Shown in pieces: positions 31,205 to 41,674 of a stretch of 64,000 nt of DNA (positions are counted from its first letter, which is position 1; each line of letters opens with the position of its first letter). Position numbers and translations under genes: made by a program. The notes under the pieces were generated by a model, which worked only from the letters and a program-made list of their open reading frames with translations, ran no database searches and was not told the DNA's origin. Source of the DNA: Acanthococcus lagerstroemiae (lineage: Eukaryota; Arthropoda; Insecta; Hemiptera; Eriococcidae); assembly GCA_031841125.1 (NCBI GenBank), contig CM063108.1:48072122-48136121 (forward strand), written 5' to 3'.

Positions 31205-32494
31205 TTATTTTTCAAAAATTTTTCGGTCGTAAGGGGGGTGGAGGGGGGTTGAAAAAAATAGAACTGCACACCAGGTTCCAAAAAAAGCAGAATTCATAAA
31301 AATATTCCCAGTGCTGGGAGAAGGAGGAGGTCTCTGAACCTTCGGAGTACACTTCTGAGAACATTTTCTTGCAAAAATGAAAAGGGGCGCCAACGGGGAG
31401 GGGTAAAAGTGGTAAGTTCTCAAAATTATTCTATGTTTTTTGACTCCTCGAGTTCATTTCCATGGTTGTTTTCCCAAAAAACCAAGAAGGGGCCCGTGGA
31501 GGGGGGCAAATTTGAAAATTCCTAAATGGGGTACAACAAGCATGTTTTTGCTGAGAGTTCGGTACACGGTGTGTATTAGATGCTTTCAAAAGACCCATTT
31601 CTTTTTTCAGAACACTTTCTACTGTATAATCCATGAACTGTTTGGTACACGTCCGACGGGTTTCCACAGCACTCGACATTATACTGCAAAAAATCGACTA
31701 ACGTGATTTTGAAGGGGCGATATTGGGGCACTTTCCATGTTTCCAGGGAAAATTTCAAAAATGCATCTTCTTATGAAAATTGCGTGAAAAACTTACCTGA
31801 ACCTAATAGTACGGAGTGTTCTAAACCGATAAATGCATTCATTAAATTTTTTCCGCGACGTAATTTGAAAATAATCACTCGTTTGTAACAGACATGCAGA
31901 ATTTTCCAACTTCACAAAACAGATTTTGTTCAATAAAATTTTTATGCGTAGGTTTTAGAACTCGACTTTTTCTACAGCATGAAAAACCCACAAAATACAC
32001 ATAGTACTATAATCACCCGCCAGATCGTGTCATAAACAGATGAGATATTGAGGTGGACGACATTAGGAAACTAAGCGATATTAGTGAACTGGGCGATATT
32101 TGGTACCTTTACCCTTAATAAACACCACTAACTTCCAAAAAGCGAGAACCCATTTCAGTTAATAACGTACTACTCACTGATTGGACAGACTACACAACCA
32201 CAGATAACCAATAGGAACACACCAAACAGGTTTACCATACGGTACTATACATCACCATAAATACAGGACGACAAAGAGAAAAGTGTTAGGGTACTTCACT
32301 GAAGATGGCGTTACAGCCGAAAGCGCTCCGGACTACAGAAGAAGAACTAATTATTGTGAATTGGCACACCCTACATACAGAATTTACCAAGTTCACTCAC
32401 ACTCCAAAATGGACACTAATCTTCTCAGAAGGTACAAAACTATTTTTATACAAGCTGTGAGCCACAGGTAAGTAATAGAGTACTTTCCCTGCAG
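31205..32494. other. Unassigned intergenic DNA
   Basis: Contains short G-rich tracts near 31230-31400 and several short frames without recognisable domains. Confidence 0.25.
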
Positions 32495-33065
32495 GTGTAA
32501 AGGTAGGTATGTTTCTTATTGTAAATTTTTTACCAACTTCCATAGACTACTCGGAAAATATTTAACAAAGGCCTTTTTAGGATGTAGATATCCTGATGTA
32601 TAGTACCTATGGTATACACATACCGAATACACAGGGCTTACCATGATTTTTTTCGCTTCCGTCGCCATTGTAAGCTGTTTTTGTGTTGTTGTATTTCACA
32701 ATAAATACATTTAATATCAGTTGAATAGTTCTGATTCGTACTAGTCGTTTAATTGGAACACATACCTTCTTGTCTTATTTCTAAACGTACTTGCCACAAT
32801 GCGAAGGAGAACGTAGACATGTATAATTTGAAATTGAAATAATTATTCACAGTTGACTGTCTTCGAATACTCGGCACTTGATATAAAACCAATTGAAAAA
32901 TGAATAATAATCACTATATCATTGCTGTGATATCGTTGATTCAGCAAGGTACTTCAGAAGTATTACCTACTCTTTTCACCATTTTATAAGTACGTAGAAT
33001 GTTCTCGGTATGTATCGCTTTAAATACTAGTGCTCGTTTCGATCGATATTCGATGATATATCGCT
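32495..33065 (-). repeat. Segmental duplicate, copy 1 (left block), with conserved 9-codon start exon
   Basis: Matches 52180-52640 in the same orientation across about 0.5 kb (shared blocks: TACCAACTTCCATA, TTACCATGATT, GAAATAATTATT, TATAAAACCAAT, CGATCGATATTCG). On the minus strand 32668-32642 reads ATG then ATEAKKIM and stops at a consensus donor GTAAG. The other copy reads MAMEAKRIM and also ends at GTAAGT. A TATCGAT-rich motif near 33040-33062 lies about 380 bases upstream and resembles DRE-type promoter motifs. The protein is too short to name. The next exon was not found. Confidence 0.65.
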
Positions 33066-33409
33066 ACAAATCAATTTTCCATGACAAATTATAAATCTCA
33101 ATTTTTTCTGATATTTTCAGACATTTTGAGGGTATTTTGCCATTAGGAAAATTGAAGAGTTCAAAGTGGCTACAATAGGGCAAGAGGTCACATCTATTTT
33201 CTTCAATATGTGCAATCTGAATTCTGTCAACAAACGCGTATATTATACACTCTATTATTAAGATAACTCGAGCCATGTTATTTATTGGAATTCAAGTTGA
33301 AAACTTCTTTTTGGCCAAACCAAACCATGTGCTGACATTTTATTTAATATAACTATTAACGTAAGCAAACTTCGAGTATTCGATTGTATTACCCACTCTC
33401 ATACAGGGT

Positions 33410-33615
33410 CAGGGACCTACCGAAGAGTTTTTCCTGGGGGGGGGGGGGAATTGTGAACGTCCCAACTGACTCAAGTCAAAAAAACAAAGCCTTTTGACTT
33501 GTTGGATTTTCCCAACTAACCTGGCTGGAACTGGCAAATCTTCCCGACTGCTGAGTGAAGAATTCCTACATGGAGGGTAAGTTCCCCCCCCCCGCTCCCT
33601 ATCGGTACATCCGTG
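33410..33615. mobile_element. hAT-type MITE, exact target duplication TACAGGGT
   Basis: TACAGGGT occurs at 33402-33409 and 33616-33623. Ends CAGGGACCTACCGAAGAG and, inverted, CACGGATGTACCGATAGG. Interior blocks (GTCAAAA, GTTGGATTTTCCCAACT) are the reverse complement of those in 16442-16765, so both belong to one family. It sits exactly at the left end of the larger element 33619-35043. Confidence 0.85.
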
Positions 33616-33618
33616 TAC

Positions 33619-35043
33619 AGGGTAATGACTTGTAAACGTGCTCACTTTGTTTTTGATGCGCTATAACTCTGGTTGTAATCGGTATTTTAGCTTGAAAATT
33701 GCACCGTCTCTTGGGCAAATACTGTGCTATATGCTGCAAAAACGATTTCTGGCCGATGTATAAGTACCCGTGCTAGAGCGAATTTGGTGAAAAAAGTCAA
33801 ATGCGCGCACTTATAAGCCTAGGTTTATAAGTGTGCGGATCGAGTCTAAGTGTGTTCACAAGGGAAATGTGCCCATTTTCCACGTGATTGGTTCATGCAC
33901 TGAATCCAAGTTCCGAGTCTCTTCAGATCGAGAATTTTAATAAAGTTCGTTGCAGTACAAGTAAGCAGCCAAATTCATCGTCGTCGTTAAAAGTAAGAAC
34001 AAGGGCATCGTTATCAGATTTTCCGTTATTTGAAACTGAGGCAATGTTCTGGACTTTCTTATTGATTCACGTAACTGAATGGTTTCTTTCATTTTCTCTT
34101 CTTTCATCGAATTTACTTTCTTCTTCATTTCACATTCCTTTTTTCTTCCTTTTTCTTGGGCGGGAGGGGGATTCAAGTTTTAAAAATCTTCTTTTTTCCT
34201 TTCTTTCCAGTTGTCTCAGCTTAATGTACAAAAAGAAAAAACTTCTAATTTTAAAGAGGGTGGGGGTTAACCCCCTCCCCACCACCTCTATCATAACTAT
34301 GCAGCGGCGAAGCCAAGATCTTTCCAAGGAGGGGGATCAGCAAAATTCTTGGCGGGGGGGGGATACACCTAACATGAACTGAATGTTTTTACATTGACGT
34401 ATCAATATGTAGTGCTTTTCAACTTCAGTTATGTATCTGGATTTAAATTTCATTTCGTACATTCACTGTGATGCTGTCAGCATATAAAATTCTCATCTCA
34501 AGGGGAGGGGATTCATCCCCTTAATCACCCCCCCCCCCTTTGTCTACGCCATTGTAACTATGCCACTGCCGTTAACTCCTTTGGTGAAGATTGCTTACAT
34601 TTTCTTTCAATATCGGAAGTTAAAACTAAAACGAAGTGGAAATTTGTAATGCGCAAATTTAGAAGAAATGCGTCGGTTTCATATTCTTCAAATAATTTCT
34701 ACCAAAGCGTCAATAACGCGTGTTATAACTTATGTCAATGAATTCCTGAGTTAATTTTAAGTATGTCAAATATTTATTTGAAGACAAAAACTTACATTTT
34801 GAAAGCACTATCCCTTACGAACTTATTCCTCAAAACTCTAGCAGAGTACACAAAATGAAACAAACCTGATTTTCACATAAAAGGTTTTCATACACCAGTT
34901 TTTTTTTTGTTTTTTTGTGATACATAGCTACTAGATCGGTCTTTATTTTGAGATAGTAGCCAGTGTTGTGACCTGCCCAGTTCACGAAATATGGCCGGTG
35001 CGCACATTTACAAGATGCACACACGTTTACAAGACGTTACCCT
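33619..35043. mobile_element. 1.4-kb TIR element, non-autonomous
   Basis: Left end AGGGTAATGACTTGTAAACG and, as reverse complement of the right end, AGGGTAACGTCTTGTAAACG. GTGCGCA/TGCGCAC words lie inside both ends (33800-33840, 34998-35004). The interior contains a hAT MITE (34302-34554) and low-complexity coding-like frames but no transposase. Shares AAAAGTCAAATGCGC with 19511-20404. Dinucleotide TA flanks are possible. Confidence 0.65.
34302..34554. mobile_element. hAT-type MITE nested in 33619-35043, target duplication TAACTATG
   Basis: TAACTATG at 34294-34301 and 34555-34562 (exact). Ends CAGCGGCGAAGCCAAG and, inverted, CAATGGCGTAGACAAAG. Interior has G-runs and C-runs. Confidence 0.82.
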
Positions 35044-35129
35044 ATAACCCCAACCAAGCTGTAAATTTGAATCGAAATCAAAGAATCTGAGTTTTTTGGG
35101 TATACCTTCTCCGACTAATTGCTATTCTT

Positions 35130-35565
35130 CACGAAGAATCGTCCTACAATCCCGGAAACGCTTCCATCACTTCCCTCCGACGGTTTCAAATCTTCGGTCA
35201 CGATCTTTCGCCCACTACTGGATATCCGTTGATACTGTCGCGTTTTTCGGATTTGGAACGGACCCTTTCACTCGATAATTTCCTGGCCTATACCTTGTGC
35301 ACAAGTTTAGACTCTAGACGGATGACGTTCGCAAATTTTGTAGTCCGATCTTCACACTTCAGAGCACACGCTGCTCAGAATCTATGATAAATTTATGCTG
35401 CACACTATCTTCCAGTCTGTGATCGCAGCATCATGTATGTCTGTCTACTTCCAGGAACCATTGCTTCAGAAAAACTATCAGCTTAACGTGGGGTTGGACA
35501 TACGGTCTTCTAGTCCAATTGCTCAGCTTGAACTATCTCGAACGTTAATGGATAAATCTGTTCAA
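35130..35565. repeat. Segmental duplicate, copy 1 (right block)
   Basis: Matches 53610-54060 in the same orientation. Shared blocks include TACAATCCCG, GATATCCG-TGA-ACTGTCG, TTTCCTGGCCT, GTTCGCAAATTTT/GTTTGCAAATTTT, CCAGTCTGTGATCGCAG and ACGGTCTTCTGGTCC-like text. No convincing ORF conserved in both. With the left block it shows that 32.5-35.6 kb and 52.2-54.1 kb are paralogous regions. Confidence 0.65.
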
Positions 35566-36621
35566 ATTAGTTTCCTCAAACTTCTTCTAATACAGTGGAT
35601 CACACTTACCTTTTGCTTGCGGTACATTTTCCCGCTGTGTGAGAGGTATTGCAACGCATGGTAAATGACAGCACAACTGTAACTGGACCACGTTAAAACT
35701 AACTTGAAAATCACTACAACAGTAAATAAGTATGTACTCTGAAAATGGCTTGGAAACTAAACAAGATAGACGCAATGATCATCGCATAATGAATTTCTAT
35801 CACTTATAGATATTAGGCGTAACGAGCGAAAAATAATATGATTTTTGTACTTTACTCGTATTACACGGCACGATCAGAAGCTTGCAGCATGTACTACAAA
35901 GTCAATTCATAATCTCTCCTATTTTCAGTGATTTCAAAAACATTCCTACCTCAACCCTCGCTTTTTACCCGTTTAAATCATGAAATGAGGTAGATGTAGA
36001 CATTTAATTAAAGGCAAGCATAAATTACGTGGCTGAAGAGGAGAGAAGGGCGATTCCTAATTGCGACTCCTAATTACAACCCAATAATTTCAACTACACG
36101 TGAAGATATGTGAGAAAAATTAGGTATCCTCATTCGAAATTTTGGAGCTCTGAGTCCGATGATGCAGAGTTTGACTACGTGGCAACTCTGTGTATTCGAA
36201 CTCCGCATTATCGGATCAGTTGGGCTCCAAATTCCAAATGAGTATACTTTTACATAATGTTCACTATAGTGTCCTTAGTTTCAATTATAAAAAGTTGATT
36301 CCGCCAAATGAATTTTGTTATTTAACTGGGAAATTTTTACTGCTGGAAATCTTCGGAATTGAAAGAATAAATATCCCACGACATTCAGCTTTTCCGACTC
36401 ACATGTGCGGTTGCGATAACTCTCCTACACACCCTCTTACGGGTGCGTCTTTGGAACCCATAAGAAGTGCTATTATAAAAAATTAAGTATATCAATATTA
36501 ACAAGTACATACAGAACGACTGAAGATTCATTACAGTATCCTCCATATTATAAGTAAACCAGTGGTTCTCTGTCTTATTTGTAATTTATCTTTCTTATTC
36601 ATACACTTTTGCCCTGTAGGG
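35566..36621. other. Unassigned intergenic DNA
   Basis: AT-rich, with short random frames only. Confidence 0.25.
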
Positions 36622-36835
36622 CAGCGGTTCTCAAACTTTTTACTTCGAGCCCCCCTGCATAATCCAGCTGTAAGCTGCCCCCCCCCCACATGTAAGCGTA
36701 CTATATATTGTAAGTGAGTCGCTTTTGACATTTTACAGTCAATTCTTATTTAGTTAAGTTTTGCACATTCTTTTGCCCCCCCTGAGCCTTCATTGCGCCC
36801 CCTTGGGGTCGCGCCTCACACTTTGAGAACCGCTG
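36622..36835. mobile_element. hAT-type MITE (CAGCGGTTCTCAAACT ends)
   Basis: Ends CAGCGGTTCTCAAACT and, inverted, CAGCGGTTCTCAAAGT. Flanks CTGTAGGG (36614-36621) and CTTTAGGG (36836-36843) agree at 7 of 8. C-runs and GCGCCCCC words inside. This end sequence is widespread among animal hAT non-autonomous elements. Confidence 0.88.
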
Positions 36836-37079
36836 CTTTAGGGTATATGTAGGTTGTGTAACTAAAGCTAGATTTTTAGTAAAAAGAGCGTATCCCACCA
36901 GTAGAGAAACGAAACAACCAGAACTTTTTCCGCGGCCACGTCGTATGGGGTGGTAGCAGATATTTCGGTGGGCTCAGCAACGATGTATGCCGCTGATGCA
37001 GGACTTCGAAGAAGAGATAATGGTGAATGGCACAGGCTTAGTTGCCGGAATTGAGCCAGCATTAAATACTGTTGAACAA

Positions 37080-39280
37080 TAAGACTGCAGGAAGATCACG
37101 CAGGTCACTGCCTCCTCATCAGCGACAGCGTACCCCTGCCAGCATTAACGGTGCTGGATGAGCAGACGAGCTTCCAGTGCCAGAAAACTGGCCTTCCTCA
37201 GAGTATTGTCAATGACGGAGAAAATAGAAAGACTGGCCCTCAGTCCCGGGCAGACTTTAAGTGGTCCAAGAGTGTTAAGAATATCCCGGCTCCGTGACAA
37301 TATCAAGCGAACAGGAACATGGAATTCTCGGAGTCTATGTATTCGGGGAACATTCCAGAATTTAGTTCAAGAAATGAAAAGATTATCCGTAGATGTTATG
37401 GGAATCAGTGATGTAAAGTAGAAATCGTCGAGCATACAGCACAGTTCTAATAATTATTCAATATGCATTACTCATGCGGCGAAGAGGTTGAGTACCACAA
37501 AAGATACAGAGTGGGCATAGTCGTTCGTTAGTGCAACAGCCAGAGAAGCGGTTTTGGAATTTTATCTGTTATCCAAAAGAGTCGTGATGCTCCAAATTAA
37601 ACACAAAGCCGGTTAGGTAGAATGTAATTCAGGTATATACCCCTACCACCGATAAACTAGAGAACGAAGTAAAGAGTTCCTATAAGGATATCGAGAAGCT
37701 TTAGGAGATAACTAGGAAAGAAGGAATCACCGTTCTCATGGGTGATTTCAATAATGTCGGCCGCGACAGAGTCGGTGATACTGTCGGTGCACATAGCCTG
37801 GGCGTAAGAAATGAACGCGGAGACATTTTCGTCAGTTTTCACCGGAAGAAAGACCTCGGTCATTGCATACGCGTGCTTCCAACTACGAGCCACAAATGTA
37901 TACCTATACCTGCAAATCGTCGCAGGATGCCCTAGGAAGAAAGTCCGAAATCAAATTGACAACATTACCGTCAATAAACGATTTCATAATTTCATAACGC
38001 ATGCAGCTGCTTATCCTGGCGCTGATATTCACTCGGACCACAACCCAATAATCGCTAATAGGAAACTGAGGCTGGCCAAAAAAAAAGACCGGAGCCCGCA
38101 GAGAGAAAATGGACGCTCGGTCACTAATAACAAGTAAGATTATTAAAAATTCATTCTCAGCTCACATCAATGACGAATTAGAACAAATTGAACAAACTGA
38201 GCGTACCCAAAATGTTGAAGAATTATGGCCGTCACTTAGAGAAATTATGAAAAGCGCAGCAGACAAAATAGTCGGCCACAGGAGAGGAGCTAAAAAGAGA
38301 CAATGGATGACAGATGATATTCTCCAAATGATGGAAGGTCGTGAAAAGGTTAAGAACAAGCCCACGGAATACAGGCGTATTCCCCATGAGATCCGAGGAA
38401 AAATTCGAGAAGCCAAGGAAAAGTGGATGGAAGAGAGATGCGGGGAGATTGAACAATCGTTGCAGACAGGAGATATAAGAAGCATACATTAGAAAGTAAA
38501 AGAACTAGCTGGCGTCTACAGGAAGGACAATAAATTTCTCTCAAATAACAGACAACAACGGTGAAATAATTGTTGACGAAAGTAAAGTCGCGGAGGCATG
38601 AAAAAACTAACTATACGTGTACTCATACTCTTTGATGACAATAGATCAGATGTTCCCACAGCATCACGAGATTTCGTGGGCCCTCCTATAATGAAGAGCG
38701 AAAAGTGGAATATGACATCAAAATAGCAAAAAAAGAGAAGGCCGGCGGCCCAGACGAAATCTATGCGAAATATCTGCAACTTCAGGACGATAAAAGTTTA
38801 AATTATCTAACAGGGTTGTTTAATCTCATCTACAGTACTGGTGAAATCCCAAGTGATTGGCTAATGTCAGCATTTGTCATGATACCTAAACGGCCAAAAG
38901 TGACCAAATGTAAAGCTCGAGGTCTGTCTGCTCAATGAGTCATTGTCTGAAAAAGTTTTTACGCATCTTGCACACCAGACTGTATGGAAAAATCTAAATG
39001 CAGAGCAGTGACACCCAATTCGGGTTTAAGGGTGGTCTTGGAATCAAAGAAGCGATTATTTGCTTCAATGTGCTGATATAGAACTGTTTTGTTCAACGCT
39101 AAGATGTATACACATGCTTTATCGATTATAAGAGAACGTTCCATAATGTTAGTAATGACTACCTGTTGCAACACTTACAGAGAATCGGCATAGATGGAAA
39201 ATACCTTAGAATCATCAGCAACTTCTACTCACTGGATCAAGTCGGCAAGGCTCTGCTGGGCAATACAGAAGACAGAAGCG
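37080..39280 (+). mobile_element. RTE-type LINE, different subfamily, endonuclease plus partial RT, broken
   Basis: Starts with a 5' region near 37080, then GTWNSRSLCIRGTFQNLVQE and EMKRLSVDVMGISDV (endonuclease start), VLMGDFNNVGRDRVGDT and GADIHSDHNPIIA (endonuclease motifs with the catalytic SDH), a charged linker (38109-38492, with KRQWMTDDILQMMEGREKV), and RT pieces 38705-39280 (EKAGGPDEIYAKYLQ, STGEIPSDWLMSAFVMIPK, GIDGKYLRIISNFY). Several frameshifts and stops. The 3' half of the RT, including YADD, is missing; at ~39280 the sequence switches to an R1-like LINE. Confidence 0.75.
37738..38492 (+). pseudogene. Endonuclease C-terminal half and linker of the RTE at 37080
   Basis: Across 37738-38137 the endonuclease reads in shifting frames: MGDFNNVGRDRVGD, LGVRNERGDIFVSF, then NQIDNITVNKRFHNF and YPGADIHSDHNPII. 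The SDHNP motif holds the catalytic His. The linker 38109-38492 is one clean frame of 127 codons and highly charged. At least two frameshifts near 37810-37900 break the endonuclease. Confidence 0.7.
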
Positions 39281-39749
39281 GTTTTGTTCACGACGCAATG
39301 CAAGTACAACCCACCCAACTTCATCTTAAAAGGTATGGAGGTTGGGCTCTGTTCAGCTAAAGTACCTGGGGCTGTGGTTCAACGGGAAGTTACAGTTCTG
39401 AGAGCACTCTCGACAGGCAGCTGAGAAGGCGGATAGAGTAGCCACACAGCTGTTCCATCTAATGTAGAACCTAGGGGGACTGAGGGAGAAGAGGAGAAAG
39501 ATGTACATGAACGTCATCATGTCGATCCTCCTATACGGGGCGCCAGTATTTGCTGATGCCATCAAGATTCCCTCCAGAAGAGCGGAGATGGAGAGGATTC
39601 AGCAGAAAGCCACAATGAGGTGGGTCACAGTGTACCGCACTGTCTTTTCAAAGGCAGTAAGCGTATAAGCGTATTAGCGTATATACCACCGATGAAACCC
39701 AAGGTCGGCAGAATAGTGGAGATGTACGATGCAAAGAAGAGAGGGAAGA

Positions 39750-39756
<7 letters not shown>
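39281..39756 (+). mobile_element. R1-like LINE ORF2 3' fragment joined to the RTE
   Basis: Plus-strand pieces in shifting frames read YNPPNFILKGMEVGLCSA, then a KYLGLWFNGKLQF-like block, SRQAAEKADRVATQL, LREKRRKMYMNVIMSILLYG and APVFADAIKIPSRRAEMERI, ending with PPMKPKVGRIVEMYDAKKRG. The order (thumb region, ILLYGAPVWAD, R-QQ--ALRV) is that of R1/Jockey-group elements, not RTE. It stops at a (TA)n array. Confidence 0.65.

Positions 39757-39807
<51 letters not shown>
39757..39807. repeat. (TA)n microsatellite
   Basis: About 25 uninterrupted TA units following a short T run, at the 3' end of the LINE fragment. Confidence 0.97.
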
Positions 39808-39810
<3 letters not shown>

Positions 39811-40188
39811 TCTTATGACATCAATGCTCTGATTCTAAAATTACAAAGTATACACTTCTAAACCCATTTTTTCTGGCGGAGGCGAGGGCGTCTGCGTTAT
39901 GTATGGAGGTGAAAAGGATTCCCTGCATGTGTGTGTATATATATATCAATTTTACCGCTTTATTCCGAATCAAAATTAACATGAAGTCGCAAACTTGGGT
40001 GACTATTGAACAAACGATGTGTGCTTCTTGCAATGCCGAAAAACCGAATGCCAACACGATGTGTCGAGAATTGGGCATGCAAGAAAGAACATGAAATAAG
40101 ATAATGTTGAATGAGATATCTCATTCTTACATTCCCCCCACCAAAGCTGGAGAATTGGAGCATGCGATTTTCCAGATTTTTTTTTTTT
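39808..40188. other. Unassigned DNA
   Basis: No coding sequence recognised. A short GTGTGTATATATAT tract is present at about 39929. Confidence 0.3.
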
Positions 40189-40262
40189 ACAATATGGTAA
40201 CGCTATATAATTTTACAATATGGTAACGCTATATAATTTTACAATATGGCAACGCTATATTT
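40189..40262. repeat. 26-bp tandem repeat, three units
   Basis: Unit ACAATATGGTAACGCTATAT plus AATTTT, starting at 40189, 40215 and 40241; the third has GGCAAC and is truncated. Flanked by a T-rich run. Confidence 0.92.
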
Positions 40263-40677
40263 ACAATGTATCTTAAATTACTTTGCGTTCATAACGTTTT
40301 TGATCGGTTTCTTAGTTTGCCTAATTGTTTGTGGATATTTTCCCTTCGTATCGTATCTTATAATCAAATTCCATCTACAGGTAAGTAATTTCTTATGAAA
40401 TTCTGACAATCCCTTTTCGTATCTGATATTTGTACTCTTATATTTACATGCGATTTGTTGCAGAAATTTTCTATTTATAAGATGCATTTTCACGTCTGCT
40501 GCACTCGTATTTATTTCTGGTAAGTGTTCTTTCTCTACAAAAATTTGAAGCACATTTTTATCATGTAATTAGTTTTTTTTAATTATTATTTATAGGAAGC
40601 ACACACATTTCGGAATGCATTTTTAACATTAGGTTGGTTTTCTTATTACACTTTTTTTTTCGAGTTCATTGTTGAGA

Positions 40678-41416
40678 AATTCCGACTCCAGCGCTATCTA
40701 GAATCCCGTTTACAAAGCAGTAATGTTCTTATATGACAGAGTAATACAGTTCCCACAAATTCATGTCATAAACCCAAACTTGAATTTTCCAGCGTAANNN
40801 NNNNNNNNNNNNNNNNNNNNNNNNNNNNNNNNNNNNNNNNNNNNNNNNNNNNNNNNNNNNNNNNNNNNNNNNNNNNNNNNNNNNNNNNNNNNNNNNNNNN
40901 NNNNNNNNNNNNNNNNNNNNNNNNNNNNNNNNNNNNNNNNNNNNNNNNNNNNNNNNNNNNNNNNNNNNNNNNNNNNNNNNNNNNNNNNNNNNNNNNNNNN
41001 NNNNNNNNNNNNNNNNNNNNNNNNNNNNNNNNNNNNNNNNNNNNNNNNNNNNNNNNNNNNNNNNNNNNNNNNNNNNNNNNNNNNNNNNNNNNNNNNNNNN
41101 NNNNNNNNNNNNNNNNNNNNNNNNNNNNNNNNNNNNNNNNNNNNNNNNNNNNNNNNNNNNNNNNNNNNNNNNNNNNNNNNNNNNNNNNNNNNNNNNNNNN
41201 NNNNNNNNNNNNNNNNNNNNNNNNNNNNNNNNNNNNNNNNNNNNNNNNNNNNNNNNNNNNNNNNNNNNNNNNNNNNNNNNNNNNNNNNNNNNNNNNNAAT
41301 TCCGACTCCAGCGCTATCTAGAATCCCTTTACAAAGCAGTAATGTTCTTATATGACAGAGTAATACAGTTCCCACAAATTCATGTCATAAACCCAAACTT
41401 GAATTTTCCAGCGTAA
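40678..41416. repeat. ~120-bp direct repeat on both sides of the assembly gap
   Basis: 40678-40797 and 41298-41416 are identical except for one base indel (CCCGTTT versus CCCTTT) and abut the run of Ns on both sides. The pattern suggests two contig ends that overlap in reality. Confidence 0.9.
40798..41297. other. Assembly gap, 500 N
   Basis: Exactly 500 undetermined bases, a common placeholder length, so true size is unknown. Confidence 0.99.
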
Positions 41417-41674
41417 GGTCGGTTTTCTTATATTCCACATCACATACGGAAATCTTTTTTTGACCGGCATCAACTCTTAACTCAAACTGAATAACTCGCT
41501 TTCTCCCCTTGAAAACTATTTCTTTCTTTTCTTCCTTCACTTTTTTGTTATTTGTCTAACATTTTACATACCTAAACTTTCAATTTCCATATTCCCGCAT
41601 TCAAAACTCAGTTGATTTTGAGGGAACTGCATTTGTGTGTGAGCTGGCAAATCCTGCAACTCCGTGAAGCGTTT

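Noticed and set aside
40761..41375. Minus-strand open frame of 204 codons
   Set aside because: It is almost wholly made of Ns from the assembly gap; the remaining residues match nothing.
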